A DNA stretch of 64,000 nucleotides from Kingdonia uniflora (taxonomy: Eukaryota > Streptophyta > Magnoliopsida > Ranunculales > Circaeasteraceae). Positions 22,468-35,172 of this stretch are shown piece by piece. Where the stretch lies: NCBI GenBank assembly GCA_014058105.1, contig JACGCM010002493.1, positions 1,410,437-1,474,436 on the forward strand, written 5' to 3'. Under the pieces are notes generated by a model. The model saw only the letters and a program-made list of their open reading frames with translations. It had not been told where the DNA came from and did not search any database. The translations under genes were made by a program, and so were the position numbers. Numbering within the stretch: position 1 is the stretch's first letter; every line of letters starts with the position of its first letter.

Positions 22468-23502
22468 TTGTCTAGAAATTTGCAAACTCAAGTTCGGAAA
22501 AGACTTGGGGATTTTGATTTAATCCCTATTTTCCAAAACCCATTTCTGAGGAGATTATTTTCAATACTAAAACCTACAAAGGATTCTTCATTTGTTGTTT
22601 CATATTTAATCAATACTTGTGGTCTCTCACCACAAGCTGCATTTTCTGCTTCTAAACCATAACTACACCTGATTCTAACCCTAACTTTTTCCAAGATCAC
22701 CCCAGATCTCAAATCTCATTGCCAAGTTCCTCCATCTACTACTGGCCAATAAGGAAAACATCTTTCACCCCAAACTTGAGTTTCTCAAAAAGATTGGATT
22801 TTCTGATCCCCAACTTCTCAAATACATCTCTTCAACCCCTTCGTACCTCGCTATTAACTTATCATCCCTTCTTTTGATTATCTCAAATGATGAAAATGTT
22901 GCCGTTATCATAAGAAGATCCGCATGGATTCTTAATGCCAATCACCAGAAGCTAATTGTGCCTAAAGTTGAAGTTTTGCGGGATCTTGGTGTGCCTGAAT
23001 CCAGCATATCTAAGTTGACGATTAGATACCCTAATGTGCTACTTCGTAACAATAACCGATTTAAGGAGATAGTCCGAGAAGTTGAGGAATTGGGTTTTAA
23101 TCACTCTAGCACGCTGTTTATTGAAGCCATTAACACAAAATTAATTGGGATTGAGCAAAGCTACTTGGGAAGCGAAAATGGAAATATTTAGGAGCTATGG
23201 GTTCTCTGAGTCTTTCAGAGAAGAAGCTTAAGAGTGGGTTGTATTTCGTCATTAACAAACTCCATTTGGAGCCTTCATATCTTGTTAAGTATCAGGCCTT
23301 GCTCACATATAGCATGGAGAAGAGGATTATTCCAAGGTGGACGGTTCTTTAGGGTTTACTCTCCAAGGGCCTCCTGATCAAGAATAAAGTCAATATTGGT
23401 AGCTCCTTAAAGGTATCTGATGCAAGCTTCGTCAAACTGTATTTGATCAAGTATGAGAAATAAGCGCCTGAACTATTGACTGCTTATCAAGGTAAGCTTT
23501 AA
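22468..23502 (+). pseudogene. Plant mTERF-family pseudogene
   Basis: The translation follows plant mitochondrial transcription termination factor-like proteins in order: SFVVSYLINTCGLSPQAAFSASK (22600s), a frameshifted piece with LEFLKKIGFSDPQLLKYISS, then VPKVEVLRDLGVPESSISKL and FKEIVREVEELGFNHS (22874-23191), then, again out of frame, TWEAKMEIFRSYGFSES, and finally MEKRIIPRWTVL near 23310. Normal mTERF proteins use tandem helical repeats to bind organelle nucleic acids. Here there is no in-frame ATG or transit peptide, at least three frameshifts, internal shortening, a TAG where a Gln codon is usual (about 23351) and a TAA near 23462. The LINE 5' end lies directly upstream, so the N-terminus may have been lost with that junction. 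Confidence 0.85.
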
Positions 23503-24722
23503 GATTTCTTCGAGGCAATCAAAGATCGATTATGTACAATTTTATTTGATGAAGCTCTAACGTAGGTATTTTCTAAACTTGCTGTCTTCTGTTGGATTAA
23601 GTACTCTTATTTACGTTTGCAAGCTTTTTCTTTTATTTAATTCTCATGAAATAAGTTGAATGCATAACTGACATTTTTTGTAAACTACTAGCCTCTTTAT
23701 TGTAAATCCCCCTTACTCTGATCATTAGGATTGCATACATTTTGTTAAAATCTGAATTTGTTTGCCAAACGATAATCAACTTGTTTTGTAAATCCCGTTT
23801 TTCTCGTCAAAAGAAGTTGCAGAAACACAGATACATATAAATATACACGCACATACATCCCAGATCACCAGGGGCAACACATTGCTGCTGGGATCTCATC
23901 TATGCACGAAATCCTTGAGAAATAACTCCCTCATGCAACCATAATCCAAACAAAGGCCCGAAAACCATTAAGTCATTAACTTTCAAAATGATCAGAGGTA
24001 GCGCTTAAGGGATTTACTGTAGACTCATTAAGTTGTTGCACTCTTGATCAGGTCCTAAACTTGCCAAACTCCTTTGTGTCGATCTCAAGAGTCAAGACTT
24101 ACTGTAGACTCATTAGGCGGACATGGATTTACCATTATAGTCTTCACAAGCATTGCTGCCTAAACTGGAATTATGTTAAGCATCATAGTATTGGTAAAAT
24201 TATTACAAGCATGTGATGCGAAATTCTTTAAAAGCTATCAAGCCAAGTTGAGTAAGAAGCTCCTGAGCTCTTGGATGTGTATTCCTGCTGAGATTTGATA
24301 TTGTTAGTTGGGAAATATCATGTTTTTAATTTTGTTAGATCATCAATATATGTTAGGTTACCGATGACGGATGAATTATTTTCTTTTTTCCTTTATATGC
24401 TCTTTGAGAGCGATATTGCTTTATAAAACATGCTTTCTTCGACTAGAAAACCAGGATGATTGAATAATTTGAAAGCCATTTATTTTCATTACAATTACAC
24501 AATAGTTTGCTGTGAAAGTATTTTGCTCTGTTGTTACATTCTCATCTACTTTGGTCTGCTTATATCCTGCATCTGTATTTCTTGGCATGAATTAACTTGT
24601 TTGTAAGCGTAGTTGATTATTTCAGTAAATAAGATGAAAGAAAGGGTTTAGATAAGCAAGATGCTAAAACAAGCTGGCAAGGTTAAAGAAGCTTGGAACT
24701 GCATATGTATCCTAAAAGACGG
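23503..24722. other. Intergenic sequence, nothing recognised
   Basis: AT-rich sequence with no supported coding region or element. The phrase ACTGTAGACTCATTA occurs twice near 24018 and 24100. Confidence 0.5.
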
Positions 24723-25010
24723 CCCCAAATCTACATTAATAACAATGAGAAGAAACTAAAATGAAGTTAAGTAGGCACCTATCATACAATCTGACACCGT
24801 AATGATATTACCACTAAAATACCATTTATGAGAAATGAACCCTTTAGCTTCACGAAGATAGATCCCCAAATCTACATTAATAACAATGAGAAGAAACTAA
24901 AATGAAGTTAAGTAGGCACCTATCATACAATCTGACACCGTAATGATATTACCACTAAAATACCATTTATGAGAAATGAACCCTTTAGCTTCACGAAGAT
25001 AGATCCCCAA
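24723..25010. repeat. Perfect tandem duplication, 141-bp unit, two copies
   Basis: The unit starts CCCCAAATCTACATTA and recurs at a period of 141 bases (24723, 24864, with the leading CCCCAA present again at 25005). I see no differences between the two copies by eye, so the duplication is either recent or an assembly artefact. It has no coding potential. Confidence 0.9.
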
Positions 25011-25213
25011 TTAAACAGAAGCATTTCAGCTGAAAAGTTATTCATGGCACGTCTCCACACTTGTTTAAGATCTATGTTCCTTCCGCGAAGATAAATTTCT
25101 GTTGCTAAACAATGTGAGTAGATACCAATTGCCGGTGGCTTTTAAGAAATAGATATCTTATCTTGGTTATCTCGAAAGCGATGTCTGTACGGTAATAAGT
25201 TGGTAATCATAGG

Positions 25214-25657
25214 TAGGGTTGTCAGTGGACCGGACTAGACTACGACCTCGGTCGAACCTAGTCCGGTCCGTTAAGAAAATCCTAAAATCCAGTTAGGACC
25301 ACAGAATTCAAAACTATATCCAATCCGTTAAGGATATCCTTGATCCTAACCCGAACCATCCAGTTCGTCAGAGTCAAAACAATTATTTAGAGAAAAAAAA
25401 ATCAACCACATATATGTTGCTGCTATATGACAAAAATACCCTTCTTGCTAGTATATAATTACAATCAATATTAGCACAAGCGGATCGGATCCTTAGCGGA
25501 TGGGGTTGAGGTAAATCCTTATCCAATTTGTTACCTTATCGAACCGCAGCTTAACGGATTGGGTTTCTTAATGGATCTTTAAAACTGATCATAAACCTTC
25601 ACTAAAGAATCGGATCGAACCGGGTAGCGGATTTAGTCCTTACCATTGACAGCCCTA
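25214..25657. mobile_element. hAT-like MITE, 444 bp
   Basis: The ends are imperfect inverted repeats: TAGGGTTGTCAGTGG at the left and CCATTGACAGCCCTA at the right. They are flanked by an 8-bp target duplication, ATCATAGG (25206-25213) and ATCATAAG (25658-25665), which differ at one base. An 8-bp duplication and TAGGGNTGTCA ends are typical of plant hAT elements. No transposase is encoded, so it is non-autonomous. The interior repeats phrases around GGTCCGTTAAG/GGATCC on alternate strands. Confidence 0.87.
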
Positions 25658-25665
25658 ATCATAAG

Positions 25666-27240
25666 TTATGTCCAGATAAATGGGAATTTGTCTTTTATAT
25701 TTGAAAATGTCATCTCAGCTACAACTCAACCTTTACCCATTTTATGGCTGCAACCTTATAAAAATGAAATTCAAGGCTTATGATCTCCTCTAGTTGCCAC
25801 TGGAGAGTATATAAATTACTAATACCGAGTAAATATGAGTTTTTTTGGAGTATTGAGTATGGGGGTCGTGTTATGAGGGCATATGAAATACTCTATAAAC
25901 CATACATACCGACTAAATATGTGATGATATGTTTTTTTTTTCTCAGTACTTGTATGTAGCAGACTAGCAGTAATGTGTGATTTACAGCTAGATTTTCTTT
26001 TGTGGGGGATATTTCCTGGTAATGAAAAGTTTTCAAGAATCAACATTTTTAGTGTCCAAACAATTCACATCAAAGCCTTCCTTGAAAATGTAAAGTGTTA
26101 TCTTTGGAGTTTGGAGGAACAGGGTCAACAATGAACTCTTTTTACTCACACTGGGAAATCATCTAGTAACAAGATTGTGCCAAAAGGAGTGAGACTACTA
26201 AGTACTAGCTAATATGTCGTAAAACAACCTTTGTATGCAATTTCATCTCCTTTCGAGTTAATATTGTACTTTTTAATTTGGCAGTATCCTTCATTAAATT
26301 TGCTTACGCCTTCTGTAATAAGGGGGGAAGTTTACAATTCTGATTTTGTTATGTGATGATTTCCCATAGTTGGTGCTGACCTATGGGTGCATAGATTACT
26401 CTGATTTTAGCTTACTACCAATATATTGTGTTTCTATGAAAGGAGTATCGTAATACGTATGCTCTAATTTGTAGTTTTGTTAATTATCCTTGCTGTCCTA
26501 TATTTTCTTGGGTTAAAGTGGCGTCGTAGCTATTTTTTGTTAAAATATAAACTGAAACATTTGAGTATAATACGAAACCAAGACTAATTTAGAATACGAC
26601 TGGAATTCATATCTAAATCACAGTTAATTGTCAATGACAAATAATTAGAGATAAATTACGAATTGACTTAGTTTTATTTCTAAAAATTTGGTGTCTGATG
26701 AACAAATTTTATGTATCTAGGTGCATTTAGATGTTATACGATAACATTTAAAGGTATATAGACAATAATAGTAACATATATTTTTCTAAAATGTTAGTTC
26801 AAAGGCATGTGTAATCTACCTATCTTATGAACCCAGCAGACTTCGGGGTGAGATCACTTGTCAGTTAAGCATCTAATACCCCTCATATTCGTAGCAAATA
26901 TGATCATTTGGCTAGAATATGCATACCTTAAAATTTTTAGGAATTATAATACCCTAGTTGTTAGAATAATGAACGTGCATATCTATTGGTTTTGAATAAC
27001 AATTTTGGCTAAGATTCTATTAAAACACACATCTAATATTAAGATCGTCATTTTATGTGAAAAAATTGGGATTTAATTATTATAAAAGAATTTTATGAGT
27101 ATTAAAATATGAACAAGGTTCAATTATAATATGATTATGAATAATTTATTTTATGTTATTGTAAGTATTATAATTTGTCTATAATGCATTTGCAATGTTT
27201 ATCAAGAATTGTTACTAATTACGATTTATATTTTGCATAA
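25666..27240. other. AT-rich sequence upstream of the copia gag; no gene seen
   Basis: Strongly AT-rich with no supported gene. The 5' LTR of the copia element starting at about 27241 would be expected near the end of this stretch, but I find no copy of the TGTTAGGAGT start seen in its 3' LTR. It appears lost or too diverged to see. Confidence 0.45.
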
Positions 27241-30200
27241 CAGATGTCTGCAAAACTCAAGAATGTTGAATTGTCTCCATTGTTGCTTATTGGAGCCAAT
27301 TACTTCATTTAGTACATTGACACTGACTTGTTCTTGAAGTCTCTAAGTCTACAAAAGACCATCGTCATTAGCAACAATGACGATCCCATCGACAAAGCAA
27401 AGGCTTTGTTTATCCTCTATCATCATATTCAGGATGACCTGAAAACAAAATACCTCAATAAGGTTGAGCCAACTGACTTATGAGCAAACTTGAAGGAGTG
27501 TTATGGTCAACAAAATAACCTCATGCTCCCAAAAGCAACGTACCAACGGAACAACCTTCGGTTTCAAGATTTCAGGACCGTCGTTGATTATAACTCATCA
27601 GTCCACAAATTCACTTCTACACTTGAGTTGTGTGAGAAGAAAGTCATTGATGTTGAAATGGTAGAGACGACTCTATCTATTTTTTATGCTAGCAATATTG
27701 CGCTTCAAATGTAATATAAACGAGAAAATATTTTGACTGATGAATTTTTTATTCAAGTACTGCTCCTTTCTGAGTAGAATGATGAACTTTTGATGAAGAA
27801 TCATGGAATGTGGCCTTCTGAGAGTGTACCGTTTTTTGAATCACACAATATTCAGTTTCGGGGAAATAATTTTGGCAATCAGGGACGCTAATATGGAAAT
27901 GGCAGGGAATGATGCAAGAAAACAGGAAGGGCGGGAACCAGACACCTAATGGCTTTAGGAAAGGTAAAAAAAATAAGAAATTTGGCAAACCAGGAAATGG
28001 GAAGAAGGAAAAGAAGCCAGATCTGAGATTTTTTTGCTTTAATTGCGGTAGCACAGGACACTGGGTACAGGATTGCCAGTCACCAAGGGTGGCCAGAGAT
28101 AACAGAGTCCAAACCCACCTGCAGTTATTGATACTGACTCCGCCCCTATGGAGTTCGCAGCGTCAGACGTCTTCGGCGATACTGATGTCGGTATTGATTA
28201 ACGTACAGAGTAATCTGTAGCGATATCTCAGTAGATATGTGATATTATAGTAGAGAGCACTAATAGTTTATTTTCTCGCAAATACTTGATTTACTTTTTG
28301 TTAGTATTTTTGATTATGTTAGGAGCAGATCATTTATGTTTCAATAAAGTGTTCGTGACACACATGAAATTTTTATTTAGTTTTAATTTGTAATTATTCA
28401 AATTATTGTTTGGGATAGTAGTTAATTTGTTATATATATAATTTTTAATCTGTTATATATAGGTAGCCCATGGATCTTTCTGCCCATAGAGCACTAATTG
28501 ATAACAGGACGAGTCACGACACATGTCTAGTTGACAGTGGTACCACACACTCGATCATTCGAGATAAATAGTATTTCTCAAACTTGACTGTGTATGTCGG
28601 GGACATTCAAACTGTTACTGGGTGAGCCAGTATCATAGAGGGCTCGGGGAGCGCCACGCTATCACTCCCCACCCCAATGGCACAATACTGAGTATCCAGA
28701 CCGCGTTATTTGCTAGTAAATCTCCGGAGAATTTACTAAGCTTTAGGGACATACATGATAACGGTTATCAAGTAAAAACTATATGTAATGATGAGAATCA
28801 AATTTTTTGCACCACTTATTCGCCTAACAGTCAAGAACTTGTATTGAAACTACGTCCAATGTATTCCTCAGTCTTTATTCTACTGCCTTCAGGCATGTCG
28901 AAACATCTGCAATCACTAATTTTTCTATGTTAAAAGAGAAAACGTTTAGGATTTGGCATGATCGTTTCACACATCCTGGACAACGAATGATGAGGAAAAT
29001 TATCAATAGTACATTTGGACATTCACTCACGGGAGAGAAGATCCGAATTTTGCAAGATTATCCGTGTAACGCCTATTTTCAGGGAAAGCTTATAGTCCAA
29101 CCTAGTTAGACCAAAGTGGAGTTGGAGTCTCCATTATTTCCCTAACGTATCCATGAAGACATATGTGGACTTATTTATCCACATAGTAGTCCGTTCAAAT
29201 ACTATATTGTATTAATTGACACATCTATGAGATGGTCAGACGTTAGCCTATTATCATCTAGGAATATGGCATTTTCACGGTTGCTTACCCAGATTATCCG
29301 ATTACAGCCTTATTTCTCGGATCGCCTGATCAAATCTGTAAGATTTGACGGCGTTGACGAGTTTACCTCAAAGGCTTGTGTTGATTACTGTACGGCTAAT
29401 TGGATAGATGTCGAGCATCCAATACCCTATGTTCTTACCCAAAATGGGATGGCGGAGAATCTAATCAAGCGATTACAGTTAAACGTTAGGCCACTGTTGT
29501 TACGATCTCAGCTTCCGGCCACTGCGTGGGGCAATGCAATTTTGCATGTTGTCGCCCTGATTAGAATTCGTCTAACAACAAATAATCGATATTCCCCATT
29601 ACAACTAGTAACTAACTGGGTCAGAGCCCGATGTTGCCCATCTATAAACATTTGGATGTTCCATACAGGTGCCAATTGCATCACCACAACAACGTATGAA
29701 GATGGGGCCCCAACGTCGACTTGGTATTTATGTAGGTTACGATTCACTATCTATCATTCGATACTTGGAGCCCACTACCGGCGATGTATTTACTGCGAGA
29801 TTTAAAGATTGTCACTTTGATGAGGCGATATTCCCAGCATTGAGGAGATATATGACAGTCAATGCTGATGATGTTTCCAAGATTAGTTGGAAAACACCAT
29901 TGTTTTCTCATCTAGATCCCCTAACCAATCACTGTGACAAGAAAGTACAGCGGATTCTATACTTGCAATAGATCATTAATGAATTACTAAATGCATTTAA
30001 CGATGCTGCTAAAGTAAGCAAGGCGCATGTACTTGTAAGTAATGCACCTGCACAACAGGATGTTCAGGGAACTGGTGTGCAACCCACTAATGAATTCAAG
30101 CCTCGCGTCACGAGAGAACGCCTCGTTGCAAAGAAGGACGCTAAGCCGATGGCTAAAAAATAGCGTACGGGAAAAGAAAAGACTAATGGTGTAATCGGTT

Positions 30201-30891
30201 CATCGGGGATGGAGATACATCGATTTCATGGAGATCGGTGAAGGAGACGATGGTTGCTACATCCTCGAACCACACGGAGATTCTTGCATTCCATGAAGCT
30301 GGCAGAGAATGTTTCTAGTTGCAGTCCATGATCAATCACATCAACGAAAGTTGCAGTCTAAATTCTATCCAAGACAAACAGACGACTCTTTATGAAGACA
30401 CCGCAGTTTGTATCGTTCAAGTCAAAAGTGGATTTATTAAAGGCGGCAAATCGTAGCACATTTCAGCCAAATTCTTCCACATACACGAGTTGCAGAAGAC
30501 GAATGAGATTGACGTCATTCATGCCCGTTCAGAAGATAACTTTGCTTATCTATTCACGAAGGCTCTTGTGCATCCTACGTTCAAGAGGTACACAGAATCG
30601 GCATGCAGAGTTTACACGATTTATTATCTTAGGGAGATCGACGTCAGGGGGAGTAATCCCGTCCTGACGTGGACACATGCGTGTTGTACTCTTTTTCTTG
30701 ATAGTGTATTTTTTATCCTAAGAGGTTTTACTGACTAGAGGTTTTGATGAGGCAACGTATACGCATCCACAACCCATACGGGGCATAGGATTGTGCTCTT
30801 TCCTTGCACAACTTCTTACTCAAAGGGGTTTTGCTAGGCAAAGGTTTTGATGAGGCAAATCGTCCTAGTATAGAACACCCCAAGGGGGAGT
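27241..30891 (+). mobile_element. Decayed Ty1/copia retrotransposon lacking reverse transcriptase
   Basis: Plus-strand copia polyprotein remains, in order: a gag start at 27244 (MSAKLKNVELSPLLLIGANY), a CCHC knuckle CFNCGSTGHWVQDC near 28040, a protease-like LVDSGTTHSI near 28530, the GAG-pre-integrase WHDRFTHPGQRMMRKI (28956), an integrase core with EDICG, RFDGVDEF and NGMAEN (29150-29480), and a GIYVGYD region (29720). It then jumps to an RNase H tail, LQKTNEIDVIHARSEDNFA (30490-30560). The whole RT region is absent between about 30170 and 30380, and stops break every part. The 3' end is a purine tract (CCAAGGGGGAG) directly before the LTR at 30892. Confidence 0.9.
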
Positions 30892-31067
30892 GTTAGGAGT
30901 TGGGTACAACCCAAGGTGGGAACCCAACTGGGTTGGGGTGTCCTACTGGACTCCTAACAAGCCCATAGACCATTAGGGTTTATGGGGAGAGTTTTGAGTT
31001 ATTGTATATAACCTAATTATCAATATATCCCTAATCTTCTCTCATATCAACTTACTTTTGATTAATT
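30892..31067 (+). repeat. 3' LTR of the copia element
   Basis: It begins TGTTAGGAGT directly after the polypurine tract. The first 69 bases form an inverted pair, TGTTAGGAGT to ACTCCTAACA (30892-30960), with further short stems inside. A TATA-like TGTATATAACC lies near 31005. The right limit is uncertain; beyond it the sequence matches the 3' end and flank of the tRNA-Gly gene at 13456-13500. Confidence 0.75.
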
Positions 31068-31139
31068 GGATGCGCAATTATTTTGTTGCCTCATTTTAAA
31101 TTTTTTAAAGAAATATGTATTAGCGCCATCTCAAGTTCG

Positions 31140-31779
31140 GTATTGGCAAATAGATCAGAGTTACTAAATCATTGCTACAAGATGCCTGAAGCGTACTCAA
31201 GACTCTTAACAGGCTAGATGTCTGCATTGATGTACATTTACCAAAGTTTTAAATCTTCAATACAATCTAATATAAAAGCTTCAATTTCAAACTATAGTAT
31301 GGTCTACCCTAATTCTTAGATAGAGGAATCAAAGCAAGAATGAAAATCTAGCGAAACTGATGTTTATTTCAGATAGAACACCACCAATATCAAAGTAGTT
31401 AAAATTCGGTAAATTCTTTTTATATAAACAAAACATAGTTACACAAGGGAAGACGTAAGTGGAATTATAGCTCTATGTGTCTCTGTAAGAACACTGCAAA
31501 CTATAATTATTTTATAAAAAAAGAAAGAGAGCTTCAGGAACACATAAGGAAGCCTTGTCTTCTCCTTGCACACCAGGGGGCTTCTCCTTCTCCTATGACA
31601 ACAGCCTTGAACGTATACTTTCTGATAAAAGGACCAGCGACTAGATATGGCACTATTAGCAACCAGTCACCTTCCTAATAGCAGTTATTCCATAAGGTAC
31701 ACCATATACTGCACTTCATGAGCACTTATACTGAAACATTGAACAAAATATGATTTACAGTGATTGTCTAGAGTTCTAC
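31140..31779. other. 3' flank of the EMB8-like gene
   Basis: No coding region is supported. The right part, next to 31780, is expected to hold the 3' UTR of the minus-strand EMB8-like gene. Confidence 0.5.
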
Positions 31780-34700
31780 TTAGTTTCTCAACCATGCGGG
31801 CAGAACATTTTTAAACTTCCTTTTGAAGACTACAAACAGAGTGGATCCCAGGAAGGGCCAAGTTGTTAAGAGAGCAATGTACGCGAGCAACCACATAGAT
31901 CTCTTATTCTGTTTTGAGAGCTGATCTATGCATCTTTTCACTGGAACAGATGCAACATCCTCGTCCGTATTTATATTTTTAGAATCTATTTGGGCTTCGG
32001 TGTTCTCCTGTTCCCTCTGCTCTATATCTGTGTCTTTTTCTTTGATATTCTCGTTCTCGGGTAATGTTTCTATCATCTCCTTGGTCGGTTTTTCATCACC
32101 CACTGCAGACACCATTCCATTTTCGGTAATACTAACATATGGTCCTTGATCAATTGCAGATTCGAGTGCAAAATGTACGGATTTATGTTGTGCCTGCAAG
32201 ATTGAACAACATAAATTTCTATGTAACTTACGCTTACTGAAACCTGGAAGAATAACGAGGGATTTTCATATTCATTTATGACCTCAAAATTTTCATGCTT
32301 CAGCGGTTTGACCAGATCTAGTACTCTGATTTTGCATTTAGCCTACTACTTTATAATATAACTATAAAAACCAAATACAAAGTAACCAGCATAATTTTTA
32401 CCTTATTATTTTGTTTATGCATAAATGGGCTAGAGTGCAATGCAAACAAGAACTCGTCAACAGCCCTTGCCCACCTGCAGAAGAGAAAGCAGCAGTTTTT
32501 ATGAATTGCAAGACATGGATATACAGGAATATGGCATGACAGCTTAAATATATACGCGTATATATTTATTTCCCCAGATGAATAGTTTCTCCCGGTACAT
32601 TATAAACTAAAAGGTGGGAGAACTAGAGAAGAGAAGAGGAGAGAAGAAAAGAAATTTAAGTTTGACCAAACATGTCTAACATTGCATACTCTATATAGAT
32701 AATGAAAGTAAACCCAAAACTATTGTTACAATTTTATATGAATCAGGAACATTCATAGTTAAATGATACCTCCCTACACTAAATCTGACTTCAATGAGGG
32801 GGGTTATAGTCTCAAAGCCTGAAGTGGTTTCCGAATAGTAAGGCGAAATATTAAAAAGTTCTACAAAAAAAACTAACCTTCATGAACCAGGTGCTAGGGG
32901 TTTCCCTCAACTATGGGTCAATAGAGAGAAGTGTATGATAGTTGGAGGGTCTTATAGATGAAGGGTCTAGTGCAAAGCACACGACTAGATCGAAAAGTTT
33001 CGGTCATACGTTTAACTTCATAGGCAAAATAATGCTTCAAAAAGGAATTACATCCGGTTGAGCAGTGTATAACTAACAGAATAACGATTGAAATTGGTCT
33101 TTTATGGCTTCGCGACTAGCATGGATAATCAACTCTCAACACATTTTTGACATAAAAGCCTATTTCACAATAAAGAAGTACATTGACAGGTAGATAAGGT
33201 GGCCTTGCAACCTACACGGGTTATCAACCAGCACATTCTTTACACAAACTTCTACCAGTGAAAGTATATAAACACGTAGAAGCTTCTAAAAGAGCTGAAG
33301 AGCTTCTCACTGATCCACTTCTACAAAGGGTAGAATGAAGCAGCAAATTATGTTGCTACGCATCTTATTTGGATTTTTTATTTTATTTGTTTTTCTAGCA
33401 ATTTCCCAAGTGATCTCTCCGAGATTGTTAGCATCTCCTAAAGTACCTCACTAAGTTGGATTTTGGTGTGCCACGTAGGATTTTCGCAATCCAACACTAC
33501 CTCACTAAGTTGCTTTTCATCCTCAAAATCCAAGGTTGAGCCTTGGTTGAAAAGTAACCAACTACAAAGTGGCACATGTCATTTTTCACCTAAGCTCTTT
33601 TACTTTAATTCATTTTTTCAACTTTGTGGGCCACTTTCCCTATTTAAACTTTATGGGATATATATTTTTATCTTTATCAAGTAAGTGACTCTTGGAGCAA
33701 AATTCAACCTCACTTTAGGATATATATTTTTCTCCTACTTAGTGATGTACTTTAGGAGACACTAGGAGAACATAAATGGGAAAACTCACTTTAGGATGTA
33801 AATATTCTTTTCTTTATATAAATGGTGAGGGTTCCCTTAACCCCAGCTTCCTTCCTCAAAATAATAATAATATAAACACCTAGATAATACTTTCATTTTC
33901 TTACCAATAAAATACATGTTTTGGAAGAAATGGATTGGACATCCCACCCCTTTAAAAATAGACAGGACCTTTAAAGATAAGCATCTAATGCCAAACCTAA
34001 CTTACAGAAATTTTTGATTTGACACTAGGAATTGATGTCCTATTCATTAAGGTTTGTAGGACTACTTAGATGGTTATTATGTCGTAAAAGATCTTTCAGA
34101 AGTATTTTGAAGCATAAAGTTATTAATAAATTGGATAAACAACTGGTAGAGAATGAAAGTTTCAGAGAAGATATGCACAAGTTACCAAAGGCGATTTGCA
34201 GTTATCCCTTCAAAAAATCCCAAGTGTCCTCCATGTGGTGTAGTAGCCAAAACAATATTTTTGTTTGCCCTATAAAAGAAACAAACATCAGAAAGTGACA
34301 GAGCCGCAATTTTTTTAAAGAACAACAAAGAAACTCTACCTGCACTCATCCCAAGGAATAGCTTCCCTTGTACAAACTGGATCATCCAAAAAACTGATGC
34401 AGAGAAGTGGCACTGATACATCTCTAACAAAACTGGTGCTGCTACAATGTCGGTAGTATGTATCCACGGTCTGAGGACAAACGATGCCCCTTTCAGTGAA
34501 TTATTGGCAAAGATATAAAAGAAAAAGGTTAAACATTCGTACCTCATATTTTCCGACAATGCATGTGGCGTAGTTGTCGAAATCTCGAACACTACGTGAC
34601 TGTTGAAACACCAAAGGATCAGAACTAACAATTATTGTAGGGGTAAAGGGCAAGAAGTCTAGTTTTACCTAGTAACAGCCCTCCCATTTTATCTTAGTCT

Positions 34701-35136
34701 AATTGTATATTTTAAAACTCACAGTTGTTTCATTTTATCATAGCCTAGATGCATATTTTTGCAAACCTTTGTTAACATTCGAAGCCATCATCAGGGTCAG
34801 AGTTTGTGATCAAAGATCTCAGAGACTCAGGCCGTTGAGTATCCAGCTCTAAGAAATGGAATCTCACGGCAGAGACATGTCAACCGATTAGACAAGCTGG
34901 AGATCACTGAGTGAAATGAACTTCAAATCTTGGTCCTTCGAAAAAGCAAAAAGCAATGCTAGGAGAATTAGATCTATGCAAATAAAGTCCATGACACTTT
35001 GTTACATACTCTGTTAACAGGGTTGGAGAAAAGCCTACAACTCTGTGATGCAATAAGGTTGCGATCAGCATTACAGACAGGGGCAGAGCTTTCTTTACGG
35101 AATCGGTGGGGTGTGTGCGTGTTGTGTGTGTGTGGG

Positions 35137-35172
<36 letters not shown>

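Noticed and set aside
24723..25010. Possible CRISPR-like or satellite array
   Set aside because: There are only two copies of a 141-bp unit with no spacer structure, and the sequence is from a eukaryote.
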